Source: Desulfobacteraceae bacterium
GTDB lineage: Bacteria; Desulfobacterota; DSM-4660; Desulfatiglandales; Desulfatiglandaceae
Assembly: GCA_020349865.1 (NCBI GenBank)
Contig: CP070700.1
Location: forward strand, 219,503-234,488
Direction of reading: 5' to 3'
DNA: 14,986 bases
Position 1 is the stretch's first letter. Every line of letters begins with the position of its first letter. The notes beneath the pieces are model-generated. The model did no database searches. It was not told the DNA's origin and was given only the letters and a program-made list of their open reading frames with translations. Below are positions 14,072-14,986 of this stretch, in pieces. The position numbers and the translations under genes were made by a program.

Positions 14072-14986
14072 ATGATGGAAAAAACGCGTTTTTATAGAAA
14101 GGAAACTCATAACAACCGAACCGCGGGCATAATCACTGTGCTTGTTTGCGCCTTTATGTTGTTGTCTTTGGCGCCGAAGGCTGAGACAAAGCCGGCTGTT
14201 TCAACTCCCCCTGGGTCTTTTTCCGAACTGGTTAAGCAAGCCAGTCCGTCGGTGGTAAATATCAGTGTGGAAAAGGTTGTGAGGGGCAGAGGAGGAGCCC
14301 CTTTGCCATTTGGTTCTGATGATCCTCTCCGGGAATTTTTTGAACGTTTCTTTGGCAACCAAATGCCAAAGGACTTCAAACAGCGGGGCCTGGGCACAGG
14401 CTTTATCATCGACAAGGAGGGTTTCATTTTGACCAACAATCATGTGGTGGAAAACGCCGATGAGATTAAGGTAAGGCTGGCTGACGAAAAGGAATTTGGC
14501 GCTAAGATAATCGGCCGCGACCCCAAGACCGACCTGGCCCTGATCAGAATTGAAACAAAGCAACCGCTAAAGCCACTGCCCCTCGGTGATTCGGACGAGC
14601 TCGGGGTGGGGGATTGGGTGGTGGCCATTGGGAACCCTTTCGGGTTAGGCAATACTGTCACGGCCGGTATCGTGAGTGCCAAGTACAGGCAACTCGGTGC
14701 CGGCGCCTATGACAACTTTATCCAGACCGATGCCTCAATTAACCCCGGAAACAGCGGGGGCCCACTGCTGAACACGGCGGGAGAGGTGATCGGTATCAAT
14801 TCGGCTATCTTCTCCCAGAGTGGTGGAAATATCGGCATCGGGTTTGCCATTCCCATTAATATGGCCAAGGACCTTCTCCCCCAGCTCAAAACGGGAAAGG
14901 TGATCAGGGGCTGGCTCGGTGTGATGATCCAGCCGATTACGCCTGAACTGAAAGAGAAATTGAAACTCGAGGATGAAAAGGGCGCC
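14072..14986 (+). CDS. HtrA/DegQ-family periplasmic serine protease (partial, C-terminus off window)
   Basis: Periplasmic protease/chaperone that degrades misfolded exported proteins. The 305 visible codons include a signal anchor or signal peptide (about 18-37) and a trypsin-like domain with catalytic His124 ([10 protein letters not shown]), Asp154 (KTDLALI) and Ser228 (NPGNSGGPL), and then the start of the first PDZ domain ([11 protein letters not shown], 280-290). The long LA loop has the FFERFFG sequence typical of DegP/DegQ. AAAGGAGGT lies 11 bases before the first of two adjacent ATG codons (14072, 14075). The frame is open to the last base. Whether it has one or two PDZ domains cannot be seen. 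Confidence 0.95.
   Translation, partial: MMEKTRFYRKETHNNRTAGIITVLVCAFMLLSLAPKAETKPAVSTPPGSFSELVKQASPSVVNISVEKVVRGRGGAPLPFGSDDPLREFFERFFGNQMPKDFKQRGLGTGFIIDKEGFILTNNHVVENADEIKVRLADEKEFGAKIIGRDPKTDLALIRIETKQPLKPLPLGDSDELGVGDWVVAIGNPFGLGNTVTAGIVSAKYRQLGAGAYDNFIQTDASINPGNSGGPLLNTAGEVIGINSAIFSQSGGNIGIGFAIPINMAKDLLPQLKTGKVIRGWLGVMIQPITPELKEKLKLEDEKGA

Overview
The window looks like an accessory stretch from a mesophilic Gram-negative bacterium, most likely Desulfobacterota (the former Deltaproteobacteria). That is inferred from gene content: MscS with DUF432, stand-alone CBM48, DUF502, split YeeE/YedE, Tat and Sec exported proteins, HtrA, dispersed GTCATTGCGAGC-type repeats and a probable selenocysteine codon. 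No ribosomal or other marker gene fixes the taxonomy.

Left part (1-5107, minus strand). A possible transcription unit runs TM-helix membrane protein, LapA-like protein, DUF432 protein, MscS channel (cut by the window edge); the last two overlap by ATGA. After about 1.1 kb with no convincing gene comes glgC (ADP-glucose pyrophosphorylase). Middle part (5736-9210, plus strand): a membrane-anchored Clp-fold SDH-type protease, a degraded inverted copy of the TM-helix gene with its leader, a CBM48 glycogen-binding protein, a small heat-shock protein and a glycine-zipper lipoprotein. The two TM-helix copies form inverted arms around glgC and the protease.

Right part (9285-14986, plus strand). A nested inverted-repeat element (9285-9571) abuts the 3' remnant of a gene, probably a site-2 protease CBS tail. 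Next are two YeeE/YedE half-transporters. The first has an in-frame TGA exactly where the family has its signature cysteine; the frame then continues 41 codons with clear homology, ends in an ATGA overlap with the second half, and carries a SECIS-like hairpin just after the TGA. It is best read as a selenoprotein. Downstream is a sulfur oxygenase/reductase (SOR) that retains all core-site residues but carries a 42-residue Tat signal extension, then a monoheme cytochrome c, an iron superoxide dismutase, a DUF502 membrane protein and an HtrA/DegQ protease cut by the window edge.

The most interesting reading is an envelope sulfur module: a Tat-exported SOR would turn elemental sulfur plus O2 into sulfite, thiosulfate and sulfide outside the cytoplasm; a selenocysteine YeeE/YedE pair could import a sulfur species; the cytochrome could carry electrons; and FeSOD would handle superoxide. 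The individual families are recognised from sequence; their cooperation is inference.
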